A stretch of 64,000 nucleotides of DNA from JAZKGA01 sp040386235. Lineage in GTDB: Bacteria > Pseudomonadota > Alphaproteobacteria > Micavibrionales > Micavibrionaceae. Within the stretch, counting starts at the first letter, position 1, and each line of letters starts with the position of its first letter. Position numbers and translations under genes: made by a program. The stretch covers positions 372,001 through 436,000 of the forward strand of contig JAZKGA010000001.1 of assembly GCA_040386235.1 (NCBI GenBank). The letters run 5' to 3'. The notes beneath the pieces are model-generated. The model was not told where the DNA came from and did not search any database. It saw nothing but the letters and a program-made list of their open reading frames with translations. This document shows positions 25,655 to 34,471 of the stretch, one piece after another.

Positions 25655-26485
25655 TTACTCCGTGAACGCGATTGAATAGCTGCCGCGCGGGGGCGCAGCG
25701 GCAAATTTTTGCTTGGCGGTCGCAACCCAGGCCTCAAACTCCGCCTTCGGAACGGCATGAACCTCGACCGGCATAAACGCGTGGTCTTTACCGCATAATT
25801 CAGAACACTGGCCGTAATACACGCCCGGCTTGGTGATCCGGATCCAGGATTCGTTCAAGCGTCCAGGGACCGCATCGACCTTGATGCCAAACGCCGGAAC
25901 GGCAAAGGAATGCAGCACATCAGCCGCCGTCACCAACACTTGAATATTGGTATCGGTTGGCAGAACCACAATATTATCGACGGATAAATTTCGTTTCTGG
26001 CCTTGGGCCGTGTCAATTTCGGCGCTCGGGATCATGATCGCGGTAAAGCTCAACCCATCATAATCCGGGTATTCAAAGCCCCAGTTCCATTGATAGCCGG
26101 TGACTTTCAGGGTCATGTCCGGCTTTTCGATTTTTTCCGTGTAAAACAGCATCGGCAGGGAGAAATACATAATCCCCAGAACAATAGCGGTCGGAATGAC
26201 CGTCCAGGCGATTTCAAGCTTCGTGTTATGCGTGAATGTGGCAGGTTCAGGATTGGCGCGCGCATTATAACGCACAGCCACCCACACCATCAGAAGGAAC
26301 ACAAAGACCGTAATGATCGCAATCAGGATAAATATCGCATTGTGAAAATGCACCAGACGTTCCATGACAGGCGTCGCCGGATCTTGAAATCCGATCTGGC
26401 CAGGAACCGCGAGACCCGCTGCAAAGGCAGGGCCAGCCGCCAAAAGAACGAAAAGAGACAAGAAAAAGCGTGTTACGATTTGCAT
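25655..26485 (-). CDS. ctaC: Cytochrome c oxidase subunit II
   Basis: 276 residues from ATG 26485, chosen because AGGTGGTAATC precedes it and a signal peptide follows directly (FFLSLFVLLAAGPAFAAG). Two membrane helices are followed by the cupredoxin domain with the CuA site: His in DVLHSFAVP and GQCSELCGKDHAFMPV (two Cys, Glu, His, Met). No fused cytochrome c domain. It receives electrons from cytochrome c. First gene of the ctaC-ctaD unit; an in-frame extension to 26563 is not supported. Confidence 0.96.
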   Translation of the reverse strand: MQIVTRFFLSLFVLLAAGPAFAAGLAVPGQIGFQDPATPVMERLVHFHNAIFILIAIITVFVFLLMVWVAVRYNARANPEPATFTHNTKLEIAWTVIPTAIVLGIMYFSLPMLFYTEKIEKPDMTLKVTGYQWNWGFEYPDYDGLSFTAIMIPSAEIDTAQGQKRNLSVDNIVVLPTDTNIQVLVTAADVLHSFAVPAFGIKVDAVPGRLNESWIRITKPGVYYGQCSELCGKDHAFMPVEVHAVPKAEFEAWVATAKQKFAAAPPRGSYSIAFTE

Positions 26486-26565
26486 GATTACCACCTGATT
26501 TGGCCATACTATGCCATGAAATTTTGTTCGGATATAGGGGGTTTGCACACTGAAATCAATCACGA

Positions 26566-27333
26566 TTATTGTGCAGACCCCTTGCCCTGTCCAACCGCAA
26601 GCAGCGTTAACCCGACCAGACAGGCCGTATCAGCCCGCAAGATCGTGGCCCCCAACGATACCGGCGTAACGCCTGCATGTGCCGCCAAAAGGTCTATTTC
26701 CGCGGGCGTCCACCCGCCTTCTGGCCCCACAACCAGCGCGGCATCGCCAGTGCAAGACGGCACGGACAAAATATCGCCAGCCAATGTTTCGCACGCCCCA
26801 AAAACCGGCATTTGGCCTGCCCAGACCTCTAAGGCCTGGGACAATGGCCGCAAAGGGTGCACGATGGCTGGGTCCAGCCGCTCGCACTGCTCCGTCGCTT
26901 CACGCACCTGATCGGTTGCGCGATCTGCATTCAGGGCCCGCACGACGCTGCGCGCCGTCAAGACCGGTTGAATGTCGGTGGCCCCCAGTTCCGTCGCCTT
27001 GACCAAAATCGTATCCAGCGCGTCTTTTTTAACCAGAGAGAAGATCAGGACACGGCGCGGCGTAGGCGCAGCAGGCGGACGCAAACATTGCACAACCTGT
27101 ACCACCACCTGTTTTTTGTCAGCCTGGATAATGCGCGTCAGAAATTCACCGGACACGCCGTTAAACAGACGCAGCGTCGCGCCCACATCCTGGCGCAAGA
27201 CATTGCGGATGTAATGTGTCTGGGTGGTATCCAGAATAACGTCCCGGCCATCGTGTAACGCGCCCTGCACAAAAAGGCGCGGGCGGGTGCGGCTGTTTTC
27301 CGTTGCAATATTTAGCGGATGTGCTTCACTCAT
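26566..27333 (-). CDS. rsmE: 16S rRNA m3U1498 methyltransferase
   Basis: 255 residues from ATG 27333 (MSEAHPLN). The N-terminal PUA-like domain starts RPRLFVQGAL and has HYIRNVLRQDVG; the SPOUT domain has VVGPEGGWTPAEID and VSLGATILRADTACL, which form the SAM-binding knot. It methylates N3 of U1498 in the small ribosomal subunit. It is divergent from ubiA, with only 3 bases between the most likely starts, so each promoter must overlap the other coding region. No clear ribosome site. Confidence 0.93.
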   Translation of the reverse strand: MSEAHPLNIATENSRTRPRLFVQGALHDGRDVILDTTQTHYIRNVLRQDVGATLRLFNGVSGEFLTRIIQADKKQVVVQVVQCLRPPAAPTPRRVLIFSLVKKDALDTILVKATELGATDIQPVLTARSVVRALNADRATDQVREATEQCERLDPAIVHPLRPLSQALEVWAGQMPVFGACETLAGDILSVPSCTGDAALVVGPEGGWTPAEIDLLAAHAGVTPVSLGATILRADTACLVGLTLLAVGQGKGSAQ

Positions 27334-27336
27334 GAT

Positions 27337-28296
27337 ATGTTCGATATGCAGCCTAGCAAAGACGCCGACACAATGCCAGCCCCTGCCATGACGGGGGTGT
27401 GGGCGCACATTTTGCCGTCCGCATTGATCCCCTATGCCCGGCTGTTGCGTCTGGACCGACCGATCGGCTGGTGGCTGCTGCTGCTGCCGTGCTGGTGGGG
27501 CGTCTTACTGGCCGGGCCAGGGATTCTCAGCCTGGATGTGATGGGCTGGTATTTGCTTGTCCTGTTCCTGGTTGGTGCCGTTGCGATGCGCGGCGCGGGC
27601 TGTCTTATCAATGATTTCTGGGACCGGAATTTTGATGCCCAGGTTGCCCGCACGGCCACGCGCCCGCTGGTCACCGGCGACGTTCCGATCTGGGGCGCGG
27701 TTATCACCCTTATATTGACCTTGTTTATCGGCGCGATTGTCCTGGTTCAGTTATCGGGCACGGCGATCACCATTGCACTGTTGTCCATCATTCTGGTGGT
27801 TTTATATCCGCTGATGAAGCGGATCACCTGGTGGCCGCAGGCCGTTTTGGGCCTGACCTTCAATATCGGTACCTTGATCGGCTGGGCCGCCGTACAGGGG
27901 CAGGTGGACAGTCCGGCCTGGCTGCTGTACGCCGCCGGTTTTTTCTGGACGATGGGATATGACACGATCTACGGCCACCAGGACAAGGTGGACGATAAGA
28001 AGCTGGGCCTGAAATCCACGGCCCTGCTGTTCGGGGTACACAGCAAATTGATGGTCTTCTTGTTTTACACCCTGACCGCCGTTTTCATGGCGATGGCCGT
28101 TTGGTGGGTGGGCGTGCCATTGGGCCTGGCCGCGTCCCTGGTCGCCCCTATCGGCGTCTTGTTACTGATCCAGGTTTGGTTCTGGCAGCCTGACATCCCC
28201 GAAACCTGTTGGGATGCGTTTGCGGCGAACCGCGACATCGGCCTGTTATACGCGCTGGTTTGCGCGCTGTGCTTTATTCCCTTTGGCCCTGGGTAA
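27337..28296 (+). CDS. ubiA: 4-hydroxybenzoate polyprenyltransferase
   Basis: About 319 residues, eight to nine membrane helices. The typical opening is YARLLRLDRPIGWWLLLLPCWW; the first Asp motif is NDFWDRNFDAQVARTATRPL and the second is DTIYGHQDKVDDKKLGLKS. It couples the polyprenyl chain to 4-hydroxybenzoate in ubiquinone synthesis. The start is uncertain: ATG at 27337, 27346 or 27373 are possible, none with a strong ribosome site; 27373 would leave 39 bases to the rsmE start. Confidence 0.93.
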   Translation: MFDMQPSKDADTMPAPAMTGVWAHILPSALIPYARLLRLDRPIGWWLLLLPCWWGVLLAGPGILSLDVMGWYLLVLFLVGAVAMRGAGCLINDFWDRNFDAQVARTATRPLVTGDVPIWGAVITLILTLFIGAIVLVQLSGTAITIALLSIILVVLYPLMKRITWWPQAVLGLTFNIGTLIGWAAVQGQVDSPAWLLYAAGFFWTMGYDTIYGHQDKVDDKKLGLKSTALLFGVHSKLMVFLFYTLTAVFMAMAVWWVGVPLGLAASLVAPIGVLLLIQVWFWQPDIPETCWDAFAANRDIGLLYALVCALCFIPFGPG

Positions 28297-28305
28297 ACCG
28301 TCCTG

Positions 28306-29250
28306 ATGACCGTCTCTTTCGGCCTGTATGGGACGATGCCGCCCGCACGGCTGTTGGGCGACGATACACTTTTGCCCGCAGGCCTTAGGCCAGTCCAATT
28401 CTCCCCCCTTCTGCCGCCCCAGGCCCAAAGCCTGGAAGCAATGCCGACGGCCACATTTGAGAGCATCGTTATTCACGCACCGCCCGCGACGCTTGAGCGC
28501 GGTTTTGTCCTGGCCCATGCAATCCGCTGTACCCGCCCGGGCGGCACCATTGCGGTCTGGGCCGCCAATGATCGCGGCGGCCAGCGACTGCAAAAAGAAA
28601 TGACCGCATTCGGCCTGACCGCTATCGGGGCAGTCGCCCGCGATCATGCACGGTTGGTGCGTGGCCAGCGGCCAGACATCGTACCCGCTGCTTGCGATAC
28701 TGCCATCACCGCCGGTGCGTTACGCCTTGACCCTGCCTTAAACTGCTGGACTCAACCCGGGGTTTTCAGCTGGGACCGCATTGATACGGGCACCGCCCTG
28801 TTGCTGCGCCACCTGCCGGTGCTGGCTGGTAAGGGCGCAGATTTCGGATGCGGGATTGGCCTGTTGTCGCGCCAGGTTCTGGCCAGTGCGGATGTGACCC
28901 AATTCACCCTGATTGATATTGATGGCCGGGCGATTGCCGCCGCCCGTCGCAACGTCATAGACCCACGGGCGCAAATTATCTGGGGCGATATGTGTGCCCC
29001 GGAAACACCCATACCGCAACAGCTGGATTTTTGTGTTATGAACCCGCCCTTTCACGACACGGGCCGCGCCGATATCGGCCTGGGCCAGGCGTTTATTATC
29101 CGCGCGCGGGCCAGTCTGAAACCGGGCGGCGTTTGTTGGCTTGTCGCCAACCGCCATTTGCCGTATGAAGATCATCTGACCGCCCTGTTTCGGACCGTGA
29201 CATGTCACGCCCAGGATCAAGGTTTCAAAATCATCCGTGCCATGACATGA
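28306..29250 (+). CDS. RsmC-like class I SAM methyltransferase
   Basis: 314 residues with two domains: a degenerate N-terminal methyltransferase-like half (1-150) and a catalytic C-terminal half with the SAM loop ADFGCGIGLLS, an acidic second strand (TLIDIDGRAIAAAR) and the active-site CVMNPPFHDTG. This NPPFH form and the two-domain layout match RsmC/RlmG, which methylate N2 of guanine in rRNA (G1207 for RsmC). It follows ubiA by 9 bases and overlaps rsuA by 4 bases (ATGA). Confidence 0.85.
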   Translation: MTVSFGLYGTMPPARLLGDDTLLPAGLRPVQFSPLLPPQAQSLEAMPTATFESIVIHAPPATLERGFVLAHAIRCTRPGGTIAVWAANDRGGQRLQKEMTAFGLTAIGAVARDHARLVRGQRPDIVPAACDTAITAGALRLDPALNCWTQPGVFSWDRIDTGTALLLRHLPVLAGKGADFGCGIGLLSRQVLASADVTQFTLIDIDGRAIAAARRNVIDPRAQIIWGDMCAPETPIPQQLDFCVMNPPFHDTGRADIGLGQAFIIRARASLKPGGVCWLVANRHLPYEDHLTALFRTVTCHAQDQGFKIIRAMT

Positions 29251-30002
29251 CCCAGCCCAAATTGCCCCAGACCCGCCTTGACCGTTTATTGACCAGCCTT
29301 GGCTATGCCGCGCGACGCGAGGTGCAAGGCCTGATCCGTGAGGGCGAGGTTACGCTGGACGGCGCGCCATTGCTGCGCGGCGATACCAAGATCGTTTTGA
29401 CACCCGACCTGTCCGACCGGATGATGGTTGCGGGAGAGAAGCTGGACCCCATCTCGCCTTTAACGCTGGCGCTGCACAAACCCACGGGTGTCGTCTGTTC
29501 GCACACCGAAGCGGGGATGCGGATTTATGATCTGCTGCCCTTACGATGGCAGCGTCGCCTGCCGCCCCTGTCATCCGTTGGACGGCTGGATAAGGAATCC
29601 AGCGGCTTGATCTTACTGACCGATGACGGCCAATTGCTGCACCGGATTATTTCGCCGAAATCACAGATCAGCAAACGCTATGTCGTTACGCTTGATCGCG
29701 ATTTAAACGGCGATGAGGCCGCCCTTTTCGCAACTGGCACCTTTATGCTGGAAAGTGAAAAGACGCCCTTGCTGCCCGCCGTATTCGTGGCCACTGGCCC
29801 GCGCAGCGGTCATATCACCATTACCGAAGGACGCTATCACCAGGTGCGGCGGATGTTCGCCGCAACGGGTAATCATGTCACCGCGCTTAGCCGCGATAAA
29901 ATCGGCGGACTGGATTTGCCCCTTGACTTAAAGGTCGGGGATTTCCATCTTTTAAGTCACAACGATGTTGCCAAACTGTTCACCAAACCACAGGCCCCCT
30001 GA
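29247..30002 (+). CDS. rsuA: RsuA-family rRNA pseudouridine synthase
   Basis: 251 residues from ATG 29247, whose ATGA overlaps the previous stop. An S4 domain opens the protein (RLDRLLTSLGYAARREVQGL, GEVTLDG). The catalytic Asp lies in VGRLDKESSGLILLTDDG; GRYHQVRRMFAATGNHV is the typical third block. Closest in pattern to RsuA (16S U516), though RluB/RluE cannot be excluded by eye. Paired with the RsmC-like gene, both acting on rRNA. Confidence 0.88.
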   Translation: MTQPKLPQTRLDRLLTSLGYAARREVQGLIREGEVTLDGAPLLRGDTKIVLTPDLSDRMMVAGEKLDPISPLTLALHKPTGVVCSHTEAGMRIYDLLPLRWQRRLPPLSSVGRLDKESSGLILLTDDGQLLHRIISPKSQISKRYVVTLDRDLNGDEAALFATGTFMLESEKTPLLPAVFVATGPRSGHITITEGRYHQVRRMFAATGNHVTALSRDKIGGLDLPLDLKVGDFHLLSHNDVAKLFTKPQAP

Positions 30003-30014
30003 AAGACACCCATC

Positions 30015-30794
30015 ATGCCCCAGTGCTGTGACCCCTCTTCCACTTGCTGTACCCCGAACCGCCGCAGCGTATTGGGCTGTATCGCCAAGGGGCTGTTTGT
30101 CCTGGTTCTGGTTTGCATTCTGGCTGGCGGGGCGGCTGAAGGGTTGCGCCATTTTGGAACCGGCGATCGTTATGTAACGGTCAAAGGTCTGGCCACCCAG
30201 GATGTTGAGGCAGATCTGGCGTTATGGTCCCTGACCCACACAACAACCGGCACGGACCTGGCGCAAGCGCAGGCACAACTGGACAGCGACGGGCAAAAAC
30301 TGCGCACCTATCTGGAGGCACAAGGCGTTGCCACCAAAGACATTCGCCTGCAATCTGTTCAGGTCTCTGACAAACTGGCGCAAACCTATTCATCCGGCGA
30401 TATGGCTGGCCCTCGCTATGTCCTGGCTCAGACATTTATTATCCGCTCTGCGGCCTTGGATGCGGTCGGCAAAGCCGCTGAAAATATCGGTGAATTGGTC
30501 AAGCAGGGCATCGTGCTGGGCAGCCCCAACGGCGGGTATAACAGCGCCCCGCAATATCTGTTCAGCACCCTGAACGCGATCAAACCCGACATGTTAATTC
30601 AGGCGACCAAGAACGCGAAAGACAGTGCGTCATCTCTGGCTGAAAACGCCGGTGAGGGGCTGAGCGGCATTCGCCGCGCGACGCAAGGCCAGTTTGAAAT
30701 CCTGGCCCGCGATCCGGTGTCCGGATTGGGTGAGGGCGAACAGCGGTATAAAACCATCCGCGTTGTCGTGACGATTGATTACTTCTTGAATTAA
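30015..30794 (+). CDS. SIMPL domain protein, membrane-anchored
   Basis: 259 residues. A Cys-rich N-terminus (CCDPSSTCC, 4-12) precedes one membrane helix (about 25-42). The rest is the SIMPL (DUF541) fold: YVTVKGLATQDVEADLALWSL, the helix LAQAQAQLDSDGQKLRTYLE and the closing KTIRVVVTIDYFLN strand. The family forms periplasmic oligomers of unclear function. It lies 12 bases after rsuA; its stop overlaps the convergent dnaQ stop. Confidence 0.82.
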   Translation: MPQCCDPSSTCCTPNRRSVLGCIAKGLFVLVLVCILAGGAAEGLRHFGTGDRYVTVKGLATQDVEADLALWSLTHTTTGTDLAQAQAQLDSDGQKLRTYLEAQGVATKDIRLQSVQVSDKLAQTYSSGDMAGPRYVLAQTFIIRSAALDAVGKAAENIGELVKQGIVLGSPNGGYNSAPQYLFSTLNAIKPDMLIQATKNAKDSASSLAENAGEGLSGIRRATQGQFEILARDPVSGLGEGEQRYKTIRVVVTIDYFLN

Positions 30795-31483
30795 GACATG
30801 GTCCAAAGCGGGTTTTTAAGCCCCTTGACCATTCCGGCATGTGCCTCAAGCTCCTGCTCCGTCACTGGAAAATGACGGGGGGGGCGAATGTCGCCAGTCG
30901 GTGCGGATGGCATCAGATTTAACGCGACATCAGAACCAGGGACGACATCCTCTTCCAGCACCAGCGCGCGCTGACGCCCGCCCATTAATTCAATATAGAC
31001 TTCCGTTAACAGCTCGGCATCCAGTAACGCACCGTGCAGGGTTCGGGAACCGTTATCAACGCCAAACCGCTTACACAACGCATCCAGCGATGCGGGCGAC
31101 CCCGGAAATTTCATCCGCGCGATTTGCAGCGTATCAACGACGCTTTTCAGATCAAACGGCTTGTACCCATATGGGCCCAATTCAGCATTCAGGAATTTCA
31201 CATCGAATTCAGCATTATGGATGACCAGCGTGCCATCACCGATAAATGCCATCAGATCGGCGGCAATCTCGCCGAAAATAGGCTGGCCGACCAGGTCACT
31301 GTCCTTAATTCCGGTAACAGCCGATGCGCCAGCCGACATGGCACGTTCAGGATTAACGTAGCGCTGAAACGTCCGCCCCGTTGGAATACGGTCCACCAAT
31401 TCGACGCAGCCGACCTCAACGATTTTATCGCCATTCAGCGGGTCAAACCCCGTGGTTTCCGTATCAAGAACGATTTCGCGCAT
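30791..31483 (-). CDS. dnaQ: DNA polymerase III epsilon subunit (3'-5' exonuclease)
   Basis: 230 residues. All three exonuclease motifs are present: IVLDTETTG (Exo I), VIHNAEFDVKFL (Exo II) and HGALLDAELL (Exo III, His-type DEDDh). The C-terminus carries a shortened tail that would contact the alpha subunit. It proofreads during replication. It overlaps coaE by 20 bases; coaE-dnaQ next to the origin is a widespread alphaproteobacterial arrangement. Confidence 0.96.
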   Translation of the reverse strand: MREIVLDTETTGFDPLNGDKIVEVGCVELVDRIPTGRTFQRYVNPERAMSAGASAVTGIKDSDLVGQPIFGEIAADLMAFIGDGTLVIHNAEFDVKFLNAELGPYGYKPFDLKSVVDTLQIARMKFPGSPASLDALCKRFGVDNGSRTLHGALLDAELLTEVYIELMGGRQRALVLEEDVVPGSDVALNLMPSAPTGDIRPPRHFPVTEQELEAHAGMVKGLKNPLWTMS

Positions 31484-32072
31484 ATTTCAAAGCCCATATA
31501 AGTGTCTTCACTGTATGTAGCGTATCGCGTAACCGTCCGCCAGTGGGGATGATAAAATCAGCCCGGGCCCGCTTGTCCTGATCCGGCAATTGGCTGTCCA
31601 GAATTGCGTTTAGCTTTTCCATGGTCATACCAGGGCGGCGTAAGACGCGGGCGCGCTGAATTCCTGCTGCCGCGCTGACCACCGCCACCGCATCCACACG
31701 TTTATCGGCGCCTGTTTCAAACAGTAACGGGATGTCCAGCACCACCAGGCGATGCCCGTCCATGCGGGCCTGGCGCAAAAACGCCTCTTCCGATTGTTGC
31801 ACAAGGGGGTGAATAACGCCTTCAACCCGGCGGCGCAGGCCAGGATCGGCGAAGATCAGTGCCCCAAGGGCCGCGCGATTTAAGACCTCGCCGGAAAAAC
31901 ATGTTGGCACCAGTTTTTTCAGGCCAGGCACCGCCGCGCCGCCAACCTCTGTCACCGCGCGGGACACCGCATCGGCATCATGGGCCGGAACGCCATAGCG
32001 GGCGAACATCCGCACCACCGCTGATTTGCCCATCCCAATACTGCCGGTCAGGCCCAGGATAAAAAGGGTCAT
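31464..32072 (-). CDS. coaE: Dephospho-CoA kinase
   Basis: 202 residues, a P-loop kinase with LGLTGSIGMGKSAVVRMF at the N-terminus, DADAVSRAVTE (the CoaE lid and Asp region) and VLDIPLLFETGAD in the middle. It phosphorylates the ribose 3' hydroxyl of dephospho-CoA, the last step of CoA synthesis. It starts within the last 4 bases of the gene upstream and overlaps dnaQ downstream. Confidence 0.95.
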   Translation of the reverse strand: MTLFILGLTGSIGMGKSAVVRMFARYGVPAHDADAVSRAVTEVGGAAVPGLKKLVPTCFSGEVLNRAALGALIFADPGLRRRVEGVIHPLVQQSEEAFLRQARMDGHRLVVLDIPLLFETGADKRVDAVAVVSAAAGIQRARVLRRPGMTMEKLNAILDSQLPDQDKRARADFIIPTGGRLRDTLHTVKTLIWALKYARNRS

Positions 32073-33034
32073 GAAAATAATTTGCGCGCCAGTTCGGCGT
32101 CACGCATCACAATCGGGCCAATCGCAATGTAATTTTGCTCTTCAAGAATTTGGGCCAAATGTGTTTGCGCAACAGGGTCCGGAATAGTCCAGAAGGGCTG
32201 GTTACCAGATAAATCGACAGCAATGGCATCCATGTAATTCAAGCTGCCCGTTAAATGTCCCATACGCACCAGATCGGCCGGGGTCATGTCGCCATCGGGT
32301 AAAGTAGTTTCTTCGGCCGCCTGGTCAATATCGTCTAAGGCTGCGCGGTCGCTGGTTGTCACCAGATCCGATTGCTGCAGCCAGCAATGCAGTGCCTTTT
32401 GCATCGACCCCAGCGCCGCCGCACGCCCCATCCCAACCGACAGAACATGCGACAATGTCGCCGCCACCGGATATAAAGATCCGGCCAGGGCGTAACGCCA
32501 TATCTGGCTGTCGGGGCCTTCGTCCCGCAACGCGTAGGCCAGCAGTAACATATAGATATCCGCGTCCGCGCCACTGACCCGCGCCCATTTTAACCAGGCC
32601 TGTGGCCCCAGGCCAAGGCCCAGCGGCGTCAGGCCGTTCATGGCCTGCCACGCCAGGCGCAGCCCGCGATAAAGCTCAATCCGCACCAAAACGCCAAACA
32701 GGCCATGCTGGATAAGTTTGGGCAAGGAATAACCGAAATGCGGCAGGTATAACGTGTGGTTCACCGCATCGATGCAGGCCTGTGAATCCAGATCATGAAA
32801 ATCAATGTGCCAATCCTGGGTCGCAAGGCTTTCCAGCAATGGTTTAAAAACGGGAAAGACATCCTGGCCACTGTCCAGCCAGCGGGCCAGGCCTTCCTGA
32901 CCAGCATTTAAAGCGGCATCGGGGTCCAGCAAGGCACGTAAGGAAACAGCACCACCAGGCCGCGCATGGCCTTGCAACTCACCCTTTCGGGTCAGGTCCA
33001 GGACTGGGCGGGCAAAGGTAACGGGCCGCGACAT
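32069..33034 (-). CDS. Unknown 321-residue protein, distant paralogue of the next gene upstream
   Basis: 321 residues from ATG 33034, preceded by TGGAACAGT. Soluble, mainly helical. The middle resembles the gene at 33,078: a short strand (TLYLPHFGYS), a helix with RIELYRGLRLAWQAMNG, a helix with DADIYMLLLAYALRDEG and a W-x-x-A block; the neighbour has RELRRAWLTTQG and VTQVRIAWELQLAG in the same order. The helix looks like a metalloprotease active helix but has no HExxH, so it may be a decayed or non-catalytic zincin-like protein. No certain family. Ends 4 bases into coaE. Confidence 0.7.
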   Translation of the reverse strand: MSRPVTFARPVLDLTRKGELQGHARPGGAVSLRALLDPDAALNAGQEGLARWLDSGQDVFPVFKPLLESLATQDWHIDFHDLDSQACIDAVNHTLYLPHFGYSLPKLIQHGLFGVLVRIELYRGLRLAWQAMNGLTPLGLGLGPQAWLKWARVSGADADIYMLLLAYALRDEGPDSQIWRYALAGSLYPVAATLSHVLSVGMGRAAALGSMQKALHCWLQQSDLVTTSDRAALDDIDQAAEETTLPDGDMTPADLVRMGHLTGSLNYMDAIAVDLSGNQPFWTIPDPVAQTHLAQILEEQNYIAIGPIVMRDAELARKLFS

Positions 33035-33077
33035 ACTGTTCCATTTTAAAGGGTTTTGGCGCGCTTGACCAGTCCGA

Positions 33078-34268
33078 CTATTCCGCCGGATTGCGGCGTT
33101 TGGCAGCGATGTCGGCAGGCGCAGCCTGAGGGAACAGTGAGACCAGGACACCCATTTCTGAAAGTGTCGTTGCCCCTGCGACCACTTCCGGCTTTTGCTC
33201 ATCTTCCGCTTGGGTCACAGCCCGTTCGAATTTGATGAACCACAAGAAATTGGCGTTAGAGCGATCCCGAACCTCGGTAAACACCGTATCGTTCATAATC
33301 AATTGCGTATAAGGCGCCAGATAGTTTTTACCATATGGCTGCGTACCGATGCAGGCCACCAGTTCAGCCCCGACCAAGCGTGAAAGGTGCGGAGAGGCAT
33401 CCTTAACCATATGCTGATACGAGCTTAACATCATCTGGATCAGGCGGCGGTCATGCCGGCGACACCGCTCCGACAGGAACCATGTTTCAAAAGCGGCCAC
33501 AGCGGCATCACCGTTAGACAGTGAACGGAAATCCATGCACGCCTCGCGGCCAAAGGCGCGGCCCAAATCGGCCAGCGTGCTGTTTTCAATCAAGCCCCAG
33601 ACATTCCGCTGGCCAGCCAGTTGCAGTTCCCATGCGATGCGAACCTGGGTTACGGCCAAGTCCGCCGCTTCGACCCGGTTCATGATAATGGCGTGATCGG
33701 GGTGGAATTGCAGCGGGTCAATGCCGGCGCCCTGTGTTGTCAGCCAGGCCCGGCGCAATTCACGAATGATCGCCAGTTTTAAAATATTGGCTGCCAGGTT
33801 GGCATTCACACGAATGGTCGCCCCCTGACGATCGAAACACGCTGTGCGGATTGTCGCATCGGCCTGGAAGGTAATGTTATGTGCTGCGCACGCATCTAAA
33901 TAAGAGGCTGCCAGGCGGCTGTGGCGCAGACCGGCCAGCGCATCCGCCAGGTTATCACCCGTCATCAACCGCGCATTGTCGCGGAAAAGGTTTTCTTTGT
34001 CTTCAGACGTGACGGCAAAGCTGCGGGAAAATGTTTCATAGGCCTGCAATTTATTCTGGAACTGCATCAAGGCAGCAGGGCCGCCATCCAGTTTCGGTAA
34101 ATCCAACAGCGCATCGTCTTCCATCGCTGTTTCTTCATCCAGGTAAAATAATGGCTGGTCCCCAACCAGGGAACAGATCACCGGCTGACGATTATTCAAC
34201 GTGTACGCCACACGGCAGTTTTGCCCTGGTGTGACGCTCGTAATTGGATTAACCACCGTGCTGTCCAT
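33078..34268 (-). CDS. Unknown 396-residue protein (zincin-like helix without HExxH)
   Basis: 396 residues from ATG 34268, with a GGGG ribosome-site-like stretch upstream. The N-terminus is acidic (YLDEETAMEDDALLDLPKLD), the middle helical: NILKLAIIRELRRAWLTTQG, then DLAVTQVRIAWELQLAG and AFETWFLSERCRRHDRRLIQ. The same order of elements occurs in the neighbour at 32,069. By memory the layout recalls putative metallopeptidases of Rhodospirillales, but the expected metal His are not visible, so activity is doubtful. Expressed leftward from near the origin, 43 bases before the next gene. Confidence 0.68.
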   Translation of the reverse strand: MDSTVVNPITSVTPGQNCRVAYTLNNRQPVICSLVGDQPLFYLDEETAMEDDALLDLPKLDGGPAALMQFQNKLQAYETFSRSFAVTSEDKENLFRDNARLMTGDNLADALAGLRHSRLAASYLDACAAHNITFQADATIRTACFDRQGATIRVNANLAANILKLAIIRELRRAWLTTQGAGIDPLQFHPDHAIIMNRVEAADLAVTQVRIAWELQLAGQRNVWGLIENSTLADLGRAFGREACMDFRSLSNGDAAVAAFETWFLSERCRRHDRRLIQMMLSSYQHMVKDASPHLSRLVGAELVACIGTQPYGKNYLAPYTQLIMNDTVFTEVRDRSNANFLWFIKFERAVTQAEDEQKPEVVAGATTLSEMGVLVSLFPQAAPADIAAKRRNPAE

Positions 34269-34471
34269 AAAATTGCCCCACTCATCTAACTTTATAGTTC
34301 TTTGCCACCCGTTGAGGGTAAGATATATGGCTAGTATGGCGGGCAAGAGTTAAAGGAGTCCTAAAGCCAAAAAGAAAAATGCAGGCTTATTTTCGACCTT
34401 ATTGAAAGCTAAGCCCAGCAACAGATTGGGGGCCGTTCCAACACATCTCAAAATGTCAAAATACGGATGTA

